A program made the translations under genes and the position numbers. A stretch of DNA of 64,000 bases, from IMG/VR virus record IMGVR_UViG_3300030329_006380, positions 1-64,000 of that record; one strand, given 5' to 3'. Below are positions 7,121-14,878 of the stretch, in pieces (within the stretch, counting starts at the first letter, position 1; every line of letters begins with the position of its first letter). The DNA comes from a virus. The notes beneath the pieces were generated by a model that ran no database searches, was not told the DNA's origin, and saw only the letters and a program-made list of their open reading frames with translations.

Positions 7121-7294
7121 TTAATCTTCTTTTTTTTCTTCTAAGGCTCCGAAGCCCGCGGGTGCCGATTCGGATCTCTCGTAATTAGGGTTTTCTTTAA
7201 AGGGAGCGGCTTTGTGTTTGTTCCCGCCTTTCCCTATGAGTTTAAATTTCATTTTTTTATGTTTTTTCTTCATTTTATCTTGAAATTCGCCCAT
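7121..7294 (-). CDS. Lysine-rich small protein
   Basis: 57 residues from the ATG at 7294, which follows GGGGGG and the amidase stop; a longer reading from 7348 overlaps the amidase and is less likely. The first half is very basic (KMKKKHKKMKFKLIGKGGNKHK), the end is acidic. No family is recognised. It may be a nucleic-acid-binding or virion-internal peptide, but nothing shows this directly. Confidence 0.55.
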   Translation of the reverse strand: MGEFQDKMKKKHKKMKFKLIGKGGNKHKAAPFKENPNYERSESAPAGFGALEEKKED

Positions 7295-7295
7295 C

Positions 7296-8039
7296 TTAAA
7301 CCCCCCGCATAAAACCCTTGAGAAAGAGCCAAAGCTGATTAACAACACTTTTCGCCGCTGCGTCTGCGACTTCTTCAGTATTCTTAGTAGTATTATTTTT
7401 CTTCTCTTCCACTAGGGAAAACAAATATCCCCAGTCGAAATGACCAGGATCCCAGCCACCTTTCTTACTTCCACGTGAAATTGGATCCACATCTTCGTGA
7501 CCTAATATATACTTTCTCTCTAAAGGGATTTCTAGGTTATCACACAAAGATTTTATTAACTTAGCTAGGCTTTTATATTGTGCTTGAGTATAAGCACTAG
7601 TAATAGCTCCGTTTCCATGAGCCAGCAAATCAATGCCAACTGAATTGACATTCGGGCTACCCTTCCAAACCGGTAGGCTTATTGGGTTTTTTAGATCTGG
7701 CCATCTTTCGGTCCACCACTCGTAAAGCTTTTCGGACTGCAAGAGCTTTCTTTTACCACTCCCAGTGTGCCATGCTACTTCAGTTACTGGCAAGAATTGC
7801 CAAATCTTTCCCGTATGATCAATCAAAAAATGGCCTTTATATTTTAATACGTTCGCCATTCTTTTAGCATATGCTTCGCCGATCTTATCAACGGTATTGT
7901 TGTTATTCTTTATTCTTTTTAATCCTGCGCCGTAACCAGTGGTATGTATAATAATTGAATTAATTTTCGATATTAATCTTTTTTTGCCACGAGGGGTCGT
8001 ACTTTCTAAAAATTCATCTGTTACATCAAAGGGGTCCAC
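7296..8039 (-). CDS. N-acetylmuramoyl-L-alanine amidase (endolysin)
   Basis: 247 residues from a GTG start preceded by GCGAGGA. Cleaves the bond between N-acetylmuramic acid and L-alanine in peptidoglycan. It is an amidase-2 (PGRP-like) fold: zinc ligand H32 in IIIHTT, and the C-terminal GHEDVDP...KKGGWDPGHFDW segment near residues 175-200 with the second His, the Lys and the DPG motif. There is no signal peptide, so access to the wall would need a holin. The C-terminus has a hydrophobic LWLFLKGFM patch. Likely lysis enzyme, with the transglycosylase at 21199 as a second one. Confidence 0.9.
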   Translation of the reverse strand: MDPFDVTDEFLESTTPRGKKRLISKINSIIIHTTGYGAGLKRIKNNNNTVDKIGEAYAKRMANVLKYKGHFLIDHTGKIWQFLPVTEVAWHTGSGKRKLLQSEKLYEWWTERWPDLKNPISLPVWKGSPNVNSVGIDLLAHGNGAITSAYTQAQYKSLAKLIKSLCDNLEIPLERKYILGHEDVDPISRGSKKGGWDPGHFDWGYLFSLVEEKKNNTTKNTEEVADAAAKSVVNQLWLFLKGFMRGV

Positions 8040-8054
8040 ATTAATATCCTCGCA

Positions 8055-8543
8055 TTAAATACGATATTTCTCTTGTTGTCCAACTAAGCTTATGTATCTT
8101 TCTATACTTATCGGATCAAGTAAATTTAAAGCCAAAAGTTTCTTCAAGATCCAGTGCTTGGGTTCCCTTTCTGGGATTCTTTCTATCTCTTCCCAGCTAA
8201 ATACTTCCGTCTCCTCGTTTCTTTGTACACCCGGATGCAATTGTGGCAATACTAATATAAATAATTTATAAAGCCGGTCATCTTTAACTAGTGAAATACT
8301 ATCAACAATTCTGTATTCACCCTTGTAGCCCGCCTCTTCTTTGAACTCTCTCGTAGCAGCGTCAATAAATCTTTCTCCGGGTTCAACTGTTCCTCCCGGA
8401 AGCCCCCATTGGCCAGGATCCGCAATCTCTTTCGATCTTTTTCCAAGCAAGATCTTTCCGCTCATATCAATCGCAATAACTCCTGCACCCCCAGTTTGTA
8501 ATTTCTTTTTAATTTTCTTCTTTGGAAGTTTGATTCGTATCAT
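8055..8543 (-). CDS. Nudix hydrolase
   Basis: 162 residues. A complete Nudix box GxxxxxExxxxxxxREUxEExGU is present in the stretch GTVEPGERFIDAATREFKEE around residues 50-72. Nudix enzymes cleave nucleoside diphosphates linked to another group; candidates are oxidised dNTPs, NAD-type dinucleotides or RNA caps. The substrate cannot be read from sequence. ATG overlaps the stop of the gene upstream (ATGA), so it is coupled to it. Confidence 0.92.
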   Translation of the reverse strand: MIRIKLPKKKIKKKLQTGGAGVIAIDMSGKILLGKRSKEIADPGQWGLPGGTVEPGERFIDAATREFKEEAGYKGEYRIVDSISLVKDDRLYKLFILVLPQLHPGVQRNEETEVFSWEEIERIPEREPKHWILKKLLALNLLDPISIERYISLVGQQEKYRI

Positions 8544-8896
8544 AATATTTGTTCCGGCTTCTTTACAAATTGAATTGACTTCAGGCCCTCGATTCTTCTT
8601 TCTCTACTAGGATGGAACAGAGCAACATGCCTTAAGTATTTAAAATACTGCCGCCAGTGACCAATTTTAATAAACTTAAACTTAACCATATGAATTTCCT
8701 CCTCTTCAGTTGCAACAACTTCTACTGAGGAGCAGACAGTAATGCCTTCTATTCCCCGAAATTTATCTAAAATATCAGTGATGTTTGCGCCACGCGCTAC
8801 TTTAAATTTTGCGTAGCCTCTCCAGATTTCATGTGCAACCTCTTCTTGGATAGAGAGGTTGAAGTCCTTAAATTCTTGGATCCATTTATCTGTCAT
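8540..8896 (-). CDS. Hypothetical phage protein
   Basis: 118 residues from the ATG at 8896, eight bases after GGAG; a GTG three codons upstream touches the ribosome site and is rejected. The middle has a beta-alpha-beta pattern (KFKVARGANITDILDKFRGIEGITVCSS) like a small RNA-binding or ferredoxin-like domain. Function unknown. A TAAACTACTTA motif lies 31 bases upstream, identical to one before the gp13-type neck gene, so it may open a late transcript with the Nudix and amidase genes. Confidence 0.65.
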   Translation of the reverse strand: MTDKWIQEFKDFNLSIQEEVAHEIWRGYAKFKVARGANITDILDKFRGIEGITVCSSVEVVATEEEEIHMVKFKFIKIGHWRQYFKYLRHVALFHPSRERRIEGLKSIQFVKKPEQIL

Positions 8897-8926
8897 GGTG
8901 TGCACTCCATTAAATACTTACATCAT

Positions 8927-8937
8927 TAAGTAGTTTA
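8927..8937 (-). promoter_or_regulatory. Candidate late promoter motif TAAACTACTTA
   Basis: Identical to the motif at 50202 and a one-base variant of those at 47530, 42873, 14850 and 53165. It lies in the only non-coding gap of this area, about 30 bases upstream of the start at 8896. Confidence 0.4.
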
Positions 8938-8952
8938 TAATTTTGATTATCT

Positions 8953-9279
8953 CTAATGTACTTCAAGTGATACATTACAATTTAATAAATCATTCTTAGA
9001 ATGTTCAAATCTCTCCAACAAAGAGCGTAATATCAAAGCCTCAGGTTTACTAAGTACTATTTCTTCTACTTGTGATTGATCATAGCAAATTTTTTGTATA
9101 AACTCACCAGTGATTTTAGTTATTGTAAAATGGGAACATAGCGATGCAACAACAATTCCATTAAAATGTCGATTAGATAGAAAGAGTCTCAACAAGTGAA
9201 AAACATATTTTTTCTCCTGTTCCATCTCTCTCATGGTGTTTAAACACTTTACGTATGGAATTGTTATTGCGCCATTCAT
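8953..9279 (-). CDS. Hypothetical phage protein
   Basis: 108 residues from the ATG at 9279, preceded by GGGGATAGT that also holds the stop of the gene upstream. Mostly helical, with a central hydrophobic strand pair (FNGIVVASLCSHFTI). Not recognised. It is the last gene before the promoter-like gap at 8927. Confidence 0.6.
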   Translation of the reverse strand: MNGAITIPYVKCLNTMREMEQEKKYVFHLLRLFLSNRHFNGIVVASLCSHFTITKITGEFIQKICYDQSQVEEIVLSKPEALILRSLLERFEHSKNDLLNCNVSLEVH

Positions 9280-9280
9280 A

Positions 9281-9592
9281 CTATCCCCTGAGGAGTTGTT
9301 TTCCTTTATTAAGTTTATCTGCAACAACTGATGGACTTCCAACAACTATCATACTTCTAGACATATTGCCGTCAGCAAGCAACAGCTTTGTAAATTCCTG
9401 CATAGGGTTTAATTCTAACTGTAGCAATCCATTCTTCATTTTTGTTGCGGTCAATGGATCTTCGCGAAAAGAAACTATTTGACTAGTATTAACATAAACT
9501 TCGCGAAGAGAATAATTTTTTCTAGGCGAAGTATTTTCTGTGTAATTAGAGACCCCGGAATCTTGATATATTTCAACCATTTTAACTATCAT
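9281..9592 (-). CDS. Hypothetical phage protein
   Basis: 103 residues. Starts with short strands (MVEIYQDSG) and a segment LREVYVNTSQIVSFREDP, then a C-terminal helix/strand pair with MIVVGSP. Not recognised. ATG follows AGGAG by six bases and overlaps the stop of the gene upstream, so it is part of a coupled run downstream of groEL. Confidence 0.6.
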   Translation of the reverse strand: MIVKMVEIYQDSGVSNYTENTSPRKNYSLREVYVNTSQIVSFREDPLTATKMKNGLLQLELNPMQEFTKLLLADGNMSRSMIVVGSPSVVADKLNKGKQLLRG

Positions 9593-9797
9593 CCTTAACT
9601 CCTTTTTCTATAAGAAATGCATCTCTTCTAGCAACGTACCAAACGTTGTTGTCAAAAGACAGTTTAACATAATTATTTACCTCTTCCAGTACAATTCCAA
9701 TGGCCGGTTTTTGCAGCTTCTTATAGTCACTGTGCAAACTGTGAGAATCATAGAGAAGAATTTGAGATGGAAGATGTACTAAATCACCCCTCTTCAT
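9582..9797 (-). CDS. Small beta-rich hypothetical protein
   Basis: 71 residues from ATG at 9797 (GAGGG upstream), overlapping the end of the 114-residue gene by 14 bases. The pattern KRGDLVHLPSQ...AIGIVLEEVNNYVKLSFDNNVWYVARRD resembles the small barrel-like proteins found repeatedly in this window (1683, 3443). Function unknown. Confidence 0.6.
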   Translation of the reverse strand: MKRGDLVHLPSQILLYDSHSLHSDYKKLQKPAIGIVLEEVNNYVKLSFDNNVWYVARRDAFLIEKGVKDDS

Positions 9798-10128
9798 TAG
9801 ATCCCTCTTCTTTAACTTGAGGCTCGGGGGGCTGGTGACTGTGAATGGAGTCACCTCTCTTTTGCAATAAAACTTCTTGATGACCGGTCACCATTGAAAT
9901 AATGTTTCTTAACCTCAAGTTAACAAAGGCCAGATCACCGTAAACTTTATTTAATTTCTGCAGCACCTTCTCTGAATTCGTTGGCGCTTCATCCAATAAA
10001 TTACAGATCTCAGTTAATTGTGGACTAATTTCCGCAACTAATTTTGCATCAATATCTTTCGAGATCAACTCCTTTGCTCTCGTTGGCAATTCCTCAATTG
10101 GGATTGTGTATGAAATATCTACTAACAT
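9784..10128 (-). CDS. Helical protein downstream of groEL
   Basis: 114 residues. Its ATG follows directly on the groEL stop (TAAATG). Almost entirely helical with heptad-like spacing, then a Pro/Glu tail. It occupies the place where a co-chaperonin might be expected but shows none of the GroES beta-barrel pattern. Not recognised. Confidence 0.65.
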   Translation of the reverse strand: MLVDISYTIPIEELPTRAKELISKDIDAKLVAEISPQLTEICNLLDEAPTNSEKVLQKLNKVYGDLAFVNLRLRNIISMVTGHQEVLLQKRGDSIHSHQPPEPQVKEEGSNEEG

Positions 10129-11700
10129 TTAAGCCTCCACTATTGCATGGTTAGTTGTAATAAGTGTTGAAGTCACTGACACGGCGTTTTGCAGTGCGCA
10201 CCTAGTAACTTTTGTTGGATCGATAATCCCAGCATCCACTAGATCGACGATGCGTCGATTAGCAAAATCATAACCATTATTTCCTTCACATTCGTACTTT
10301 ATTCTCTGGATGATAATGTCTGGCGACTCTCCGGCATTTTGAGCCATCTGGCGAACTGGCTCTGAAAGTGCCAACAAAACAATTTTCTTTCCTAGCTCCT
10401 GCTCCTCGTTGTCTGTCTCTACTTCTAAACCCTCAGAAGCTCGAATAAGCGCTGTGCCTCCGCCCGGAACAACGCCCTCTTGTTGGGCTGCCTTAACTGC
10501 TTCCAGTGCGTCAATAATCCGATGTTTTTTTTCTACCATTTCAAGTTCAGTTGCTGCCCCAACTCTAATAACTGCAATGCCAGAAGCAAGACGAGTGATG
10601 CGCCCCTGTATCCTCTCGCATTCATGAATATTATCAGTTTGATTAAGCTCTGCCTTGAGTGCTTCAATTCGCTTTTCAATTTCATCTTCATCTCCATTCC
10701 CATCCATGATGGTGGTCATATTCTTGGTGATTTCAATAGATTTCGCAACACCCAAGTGTTCTAATTTAGTTTCTTTTAATTTATGGCCTGTTTCCCGAGT
10801 AATAAACTCTGCTCCAATTGATATAGCCAGATCTTTTAGAATATCTCTTCTTTCTTGTCCATAGCAAGGAGCCTTAACTGCCGCGACCTTCATTGTTCCA
10901 CGAATGGAGTTCATAATTAATGCCGCCAAAGCTTGTCCAGAAACTTCTTCTGCGACAATCACCAGAGGCCGGCCCTCACGAGCGACAACTTCTAGAACAG
11001 GGAGCATGTCCTCAACCAATTCAATTTTAAAATCAGTAACCAACACAAATGGATTATCATATTTGGTGACTCCTCGTGATTCATCCGTGATAAATTGCGG
11101 AGATGAATATCCGGAATCAATTCTGAATCCTTCGACAATGTCTAAGGATGTCTCATAAGATCTTGCATCTTCAATTGTTATCGACCCATCATTGCCAACC
11201 AAATCAACCGCAGTGGCAATAAGTTTGCCAATAGTTTCATCACCGTTTGCTGAAATGGTGGCAATATGTTCAACATCTTCTTTCTTTTTAATTGGTTTCG
11301 ATATTTCCCGTAAACCAGAGACAATTCTTTCAATTGTTTTGTCCATCCCTCTCTTAAGCTCAATAGGTGATGCCCCCGAGATTAAATATTTCTGGGATCT
11401 CCGGAGGAGGGCTCGGGCCAAAACAGTCGCAGTGGTAGTTCCATCGCCTGCATCTGAGTTTGTTTTTGCTGCAGCCTGTTTGATTGCTTGTGCTCCTAGA
11501 TTTTCAAAGGGGTCCTCAAGATCAATAAATTTTGCAACTGTTACGCCATCTTTTGTAATAATGGGCCTAGCGTCTTTCCGCTGAATTATAACATTTCTTC
11601 CTCGGGGACCAAGCGTACTGGCAACGTTATCTGCTAAGATATTAGCCCCGTTCAGAATTTTATTTTGCAATGTTAGCTTTGATTCATATTGTTTTGGCAT
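10129..11700 (-). CDS. groEL: GroEL-type chaperonin
   Basis: 523 residues, full length for a group I chaperonin (about 545) but without the GGM tail. Folds proteins in a double-ring cavity with ATP. Visible signatures: LGPRGRNVIIQ and KDGVTVA near the start, the ATPase loop DAGDGTTTATVLA near residues 83-95, EGVVPGGGTALIRA and the C-terminal DLVDAGIIDPTKVTR. Phage GroELs are known in a few large phages, some working without GroES. Here a GroES-like gene exists 11 kb away at 23203. A perfect sigma70 promoter lies directly upstream inside an inverted repeat. Probable clients are capsid or tail proteins. Confidence 0.96.
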   Translation of the reverse strand: MPKQYESKLTLQNKILNGANILADNVASTLGPRGRNVIIQRKDARPIITKDGVTVAKFIDLEDPFENLGAQAIKQAAAKTNSDAGDGTTTATVLARALLRRSQKYLISGASPIELKRGMDKTIERIVSGLREISKPIKKKEDVEHIATISANGDETIGKLIATAVDLVGNDGSITIEDARSYETSLDIVEGFRIDSGYSSPQFITDESRGVTKYDNPFVLVTDFKIELVEDMLPVLEVVAREGRPLVIVAEEVSGQALAALIMNSIRGTMKVAAVKAPCYGQERRDILKDLAISIGAEFITRETGHKLKETKLEHLGVAKSIEITKNMTTIMDGNGDEDEIEKRIEALKAELNQTDNIHECERIQGRITRLASGIAVIRVGAATELEMVEKKHRIIDALEAVKAAQQEGVVPGGGTALIRASEGLEVETDNEEQELGKKIVLLALSEPVRQMAQNAGESPDIIIQRIKYECEGNNGYDFANRRIVDLVDAGIIDPTKVTRCALQNAVSVTSTLITTNHAIVEA

Positions 11701-11715
11701 TTTTCCTCCAAATAA

Positions 11716-11750
11716 AAAACCATGTTGTGTATATTATACAACATGGTTTT
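11716..11750 (-). terminator. Inverted repeat terminator upstream of groEL
   Basis: Perfect 13-bp arms (AAAACCATGTTGT and its complement) around a 9-base loop, followed on the minus strand by TTTTTTATTT. It should end the transcript of the 427-residue gene at 11775. Its loop contains the -10 box of the groEL promoter. Confidence 0.8.
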
Positions 11751-11761
11751 GTAGGTGTCAA
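11733..11761 (-). promoter_or_regulatory. Perfect consensus sigma70 promoter of groEL
   Basis: TTGACA at 11756-11761 and TATAAT at 11733-11738 with a 17-base spacer, giving a start near 11726 and a leader of about 25 bases. The -10 box and most of the spacer lie within the 13-bp inverted repeat at 11716-11750, so the same DNA could be a terminator for upstream transcription, an operator, and a promoter. Confidence 0.8.
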
Positions 11762-11774
11762 GGTTTAAATTGTA

Positions 11775-13058
11775 TTATTCGAGATACTTTTCGCCAGCGG
11801 CTGGGCTGGTTTTCTTGGGGGTGAGATCTTCTGTCCCTTCGATTATTTCCTTTGCCGACGCAATGGCACCTTCAGCATGTTGTATTTCCAGCCCACTAGT
11901 AAAAAATAAATTTAAAGATTTTGTCATATCCTTGGTGTTCTGAATGACCTTATAAACTGCTTCATCTAATTCCATGGAGACTCTTTTTAATAAGTCATCA
12001 AGTCCTTTCTGTCCAACCTCCAGTTCTCCAATAAGATCACCCTGTGCTTCAACAAAGTCTTTTTTTATACTAAACTTCATCTTCGCGAGCCTGCCATAAC
12101 TGGTTTCTAGTGCTGCTTTTTTTTGTTCCTGATCAAGACTGGAATATATTTTAATAGATTTTTTCCATGGAAAATAATCCCTGCCGGCAAATTTGCGTTT
12201 CTGTGCCTCCATTGTAACCTTCGCGGAGGCTTCAAGCTCTTCAGGTTGCTCGATAGGTTCTTCAGGTTGCTCGATAGGTTCCGGACGTCTTAATCTTATA
12301 TGTTGTGTGTTCTCGGATTTAGAGAGAATATCCAACACGTTATCTAAAGTAATGTTAAGTTGATATACTTTAATTTTTTCAACCTCGTCATCGCCCTCCT
12401 TCATGGCTATAAAAAACTTTAGCTTTTCTATCTCTACTCCCTCTCTACCTACTAAGGTTTTAGTCAAATTAGTATAACTACCCTCAGTCCGACCCTTGGC
12501 ACTTATTAATTTGACAGTGATGTCATCAGTAATATCAGCAATTGTCTTTGATCCCTGAGCAGGGATCTGTTGCTTACCCAACAATGTGGCAAGAAAAGAT
12601 TCAAAAGTAAAACCTGCTGAAGCTGGATTAAAATCTCTAATGATAGTTGTTAGAGTTTTAAAAAATACCAAATAAGAAAGAATTAATTTAATTTTTTCTG
12701 GTGAGGAAGCACCTTCAAGTTCTGGAAGTGCTCCCTTATAAAAATTTTGTATGTTTCCTAACTTTTCCTTAAGCGATGCGCCCTTAATCGTCCTAAGATA
12801 GTTAATTAATTCAGTGCGCTGTTCACTTGGAATCTTCTTGCCTTCCTCCCCAGACATCTTCGACCACCCTATCTCTGATATCCCAATCGTAGGTATACCG
12901 TCCCAAGTTAGTGAAAGACTTTTATTTTCCACCAGCAGAGATTCCATCTTGGCGTCCAATGCTTCCACTATCATCTCTTGTAAATTTTCTAAAGGAAGGT
13001 CTTGCTTCTTGGTCTTGTTCACCCTTCTTTCGATTAAAAGATCCAAATCATTAATCAT
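11775..13058 (-). CDS. Conserved-type phage protein, possible nuclease-like core
   Basis: 427 residues, not firmly recognised. Around residues 143-195 there is a stretch with the order SAGFTFESFLATLLG, then DDITVKLISAKG, which is reminiscent of PD-(D/E)xK nuclease-type cores (a Glu-containing helix, then D...x-K strand). A Pro/Glu linker with a short repeat (EPIEQPEEPIEQPEE) separates this from a C-terminal helical half. It could equally be a virion protein. Located between clpP and groEL, ended by the inverted-repeat terminator. Confidence 0.6.
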   Translation of the reverse strand: MINDLDLLIERRVNKTKKQDLPLENLQEMIVEALDAKMESLLVENKSLSLTWDGIPTIGISEIGWSKMSGEEGKKIPSEQRTELINYLRTIKGASLKEKLGNIQNFYKGALPELEGASSPEKIKLILSYLVFFKTLTTIIRDFNPASAGFTFESFLATLLGKQQIPAQGSKTIADITDDITVKLISAKGRTEGSYTNLTKTLVGREGVEIEKLKFFIAMKEGDDEVEKIKVYQLNITLDNVLDILSKSENTQHIRLRRPEPIEQPEEPIEQPEELEASAKVTMEAQKRKFAGRDYFPWKKSIKIYSSLDQEQKKAALETSYGRLAKMKFSIKKDFVEAQGDLIGELEVGQKGLDDLLKRVSMELDEAVYKVIQNTKDMTKSLNLFFTSGLEIQHAEGAIASAKEIIEGTEDLTPKKTSPAAGEKYLE

Positions 13059-13070
13059 GCTTCTACCTCT

Positions 13071-13649
13071 CTAAACTATTTTATCTGCAATACCATATGC
13101 AACTGCTTCTTCCGCAGAAAGGTATACATTTGTTTTCTTACTAATTATCTTGTTGATCTTCTTAACGGAAAGATTTGTTTCCCGTGCAAGACATTCAAAG
13201 TATTTTTCCTGTGTCCATGCTACTTCTTCTAAATCATTCTGCATTTCTGAAACAGAACCCTGCAATCCTGATCCTCGGGCATTGTGAATCATAACGCGGC
13301 AATATTTGCCAATCTTACGCTTCCCTTTGGTGCCAGCGGCAAGCAACAATACGCCAGCAGACATAACTTTCCCTAGAGCCAAACAGTGGATCTCGTTTTC
13401 TTTTCGCACAATACGCATGGTATCATAAATCGAAAACATATCGTATGCATCGCCTCCGCCCGTAGAAATAATAAATTTAATTGGGGCCTTCTTTTTTTCT
13501 TTATTCTTGCTGTTATTTAGCAGCATCAGGGAATATGTAACCTCTGATGCCCTCTCTTCACTAACTTCACCGTAGAGACCCACCAAGCGTGGCTCTTCCA
13601 GTTCAACGGAGACTAACTGTTCTAATTCTTCAACTATTTCTTTTGACAT
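13071..13649 (-). CDS. clpP: ClpP-like serine protease
   Basis: 192 residues, the size of bacterial ClpP. Degrades proteins inside a tetradecamer, normally fed by ClpA/ClpX. The nucleophile S97 in VMSAG and H122 in MIHNARG fall at the same numbers as in E. coli ClpP, but the third triad position (Asp in the DRFLSA segment) reads N174 in TNVYLSAEEA. ClpP-like proteins in other phages serve in head maturation; here a separate gp21-type protease does that, so a regulatory or host-takeover role is more likely. Strong AAGGAGG start. Confidence 0.9.
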   Translation of the reverse strand: MSKEIVEELEQLVSVELEEPRLVGLYGEVSEERASEVTYSLMLLNNSKNKEKKKAPIKFIISTGGGDAYDMFSIYDTMRIVRKENEIHCLALGKVMSAGVLLLAAGTKGKRKIGKYCRVMIHNARGSGLQGSVSEMQNDLEEVAWTQEKYFECLARETNLSVKKINKIISKKTNVYLSAEEAVAYGIADKIV

Positions 13650-13671
13650 AATAAAACCCTCCTTAGTATAA

Positions 13672-14064
13672 CTACTTCTGTGAAGATTTTTTTATCAATT
13701 CCATGGCCCCTTCCCAATCTTCAAAATCAATTATTTTTGTTTTAAAAATTATGGGGAATATTATCTTTATTTTTTCAACTGACTGTTGTTTCCAGTCTTC
13801 GATCAATTTCTTATCTAGTTCTTTGGATATTTCTATCGTATCGTGACCTAGATCTATGTCTTCCATGGTTTTATATTTAATCTCACATATAAAATTCATA
13901 TCATCAACAACATTAGACATCAAAAACAAAGACTGGATAATTGTTATTTGTGCTAATTTTGCTGCTTTAACAACCCGCATGGCTTTTGATAAGCCGCTAA
14001 ACAACAAGGCGCCCAAAACAAACCATATGCACTCATAGACACCCGCCACATAATATTCACCCAT
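13672..14064 (-). CDS. Membrane-associated hypothetical protein
   Basis: 130 residues. Residues 6-26 form a hydrophobic segment (YECIWFVLGALLFSGL), with a second moderately hydrophobic stretch around 38-52 (LAQITIIQSLFLMSNV); the rest is charged and probably cytoplasmic. Not recognised. ATG follows AGGGAG after a terminator at 14082. Confidence 0.65.
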   Translation of the reverse strand: MGEYYVAGVYECIWFVLGALLFSGLSKAMRVVKAAKLAQITIIQSLFLMSNVVDDMNFICEIKYKTMEDIDLGHDTIEISKELDKKLIEDWKQQSVEKIKIIFPIIFKTKIIDFEDWEGAMELIKKSSQK

Positions 14065-14081
14065 ATTTCTCCCTTGGTTGC

Positions 14082-14114
14082 AAAAAAAAGGCCCCTAGTT
14101 AAAAACTGGGGCCT
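14082..14114 (-). terminator. Intrinsic terminator after the acidic protein gene
   Basis: AGGCCCC-AGTT paired with AACT-A-GGGGCCT (11 bp with one bulge), followed by eight T on the minus strand. Confidence 0.85.
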
Positions 14115-14142
14115 GAAATAACCATTATGGTCTTTTTCGACA

Positions 14143-14805
14143 TTATTTCTTTTTTGTGTATTTTAAAAGTCTCTTAGCAACGCGCTTGGTAACTTCTTCC
14201 AAAATCTCTTTTTCTTTTCGCTGCTTTTGCATATAAGCTTCAACCCTGCGGGCTATCTTTTCAACCAACTTGTCTTTATTAGACGGCACCACTTGAATAT
14301 CAGCTTTTTCAAATTCCTTCATAACTTCTTCCAAGGCCAACTCTTCTTCTGCTTCTCCTTCAGAGGGAAGATCAAATTCTTCGGCAGCGGGTTCGAGTTC
14401 AAGCTCCTCTCCGGCAGGCTCCTCTAGTTCCGGGGCCAATTCATCGTCGGCTGCACCTTCGTCGGCGGCCTCCTCTGCTGCTGTCACAACCTTCTTCAAG
14501 AAAGGTAAAGCGCCCTCAAGTTCCTCAGGGGAGATATCAATTTCTGCATCTGCGGCAGGTTCCTCAGCTTCCTCAGCGCCAAGCTCTTCACCTGCAGCCA
14601 GATCATCGAGAACGGCCTCTTCGTCGGCAAGGGGTTCTTCAAGAGCTACTCCTTCAGCGCCAAGTTCTAATTCTTCACCGGCTTCGGCAGGAAGCTCTTC
14701 TTCATCTCTGACATAGACCTTGCCAGTTTCATTTATAGCGCCAATTTTGGCCAATTTCTGAAAGCGGCGGATTGTGCTTTCGTTAAGTAATTTATCTTTG
14801 CTCAT
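14143..14805 (-). CDS. Highly acidic, probably virion-associated protein
   Basis: 220 residues. Starts with LLNESTIRRFQKLAKI, then a long Glu/Ala/Asp-rich region to about residue 160 and a basic helical end (RKEKEILEEVTKRVAKRLLKYTKKK). The acidic region is like that at the portal C-terminus. The N-terminal peptide resembles short signals on head-internal proteins of T4-like phages. It has its own promoter-like motif of the virion class at 14850 and its own terminator, suggesting strong late expression. Function inferred only. Confidence 0.7.
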   Translation of the reverse strand: MSKDKLLNESTIRRFQKLAKIGAINETGKVYVRDEEELPAEAGEELELGAEGVALEEPLADEEAVLDDLAAGEELGAEEAEEPAADAEIDISPEELEGALPFLKKVVTAAEEAADEGAADDELAPELEEPAGEELELEPAAEEFDLPSEGEAEEELALEEVMKEFEKADIQVVPSNKDKLVEKIARRVEAYMQKQRKEKEILEEVTKRVAKRLLKYTKKK

Positions 14806-14849
14806 TTGAATCTCTCCTTAAAAGAAAATAAATTAGGAATCTCAATGTA

Positions 14850-14860
14850 TAATAAATAGT
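14850..14860 (-). promoter_or_regulatory. Candidate late promoter motif ACTATTTATTA
   Basis: ACTATTTATTATACATTGA here closely matches ACTATTTATTACACTGAAT at 53165 before the scaffold gene. It lies 45 bases upstream of the acidic protein start, in a 73-base gap. Confidence 0.45.
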
Positions 14861-14878
14861 ATTACAAACCTGAAAAAG

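Noticed and set aside
9784-10128. GroES encoded directly after groEL
   Set aside because: The protein is helical and lacks any Cpn10 strand pattern; the 23203 gene is a better candidate.
13645-13675. TTGACA-18-TATAAC on the plus strand at the clpP start
   Set aside because: Formed by the reverse complement of the clpP start region and ribosome site; it would drive antisense RNA into the upstream gene with nothing to express.
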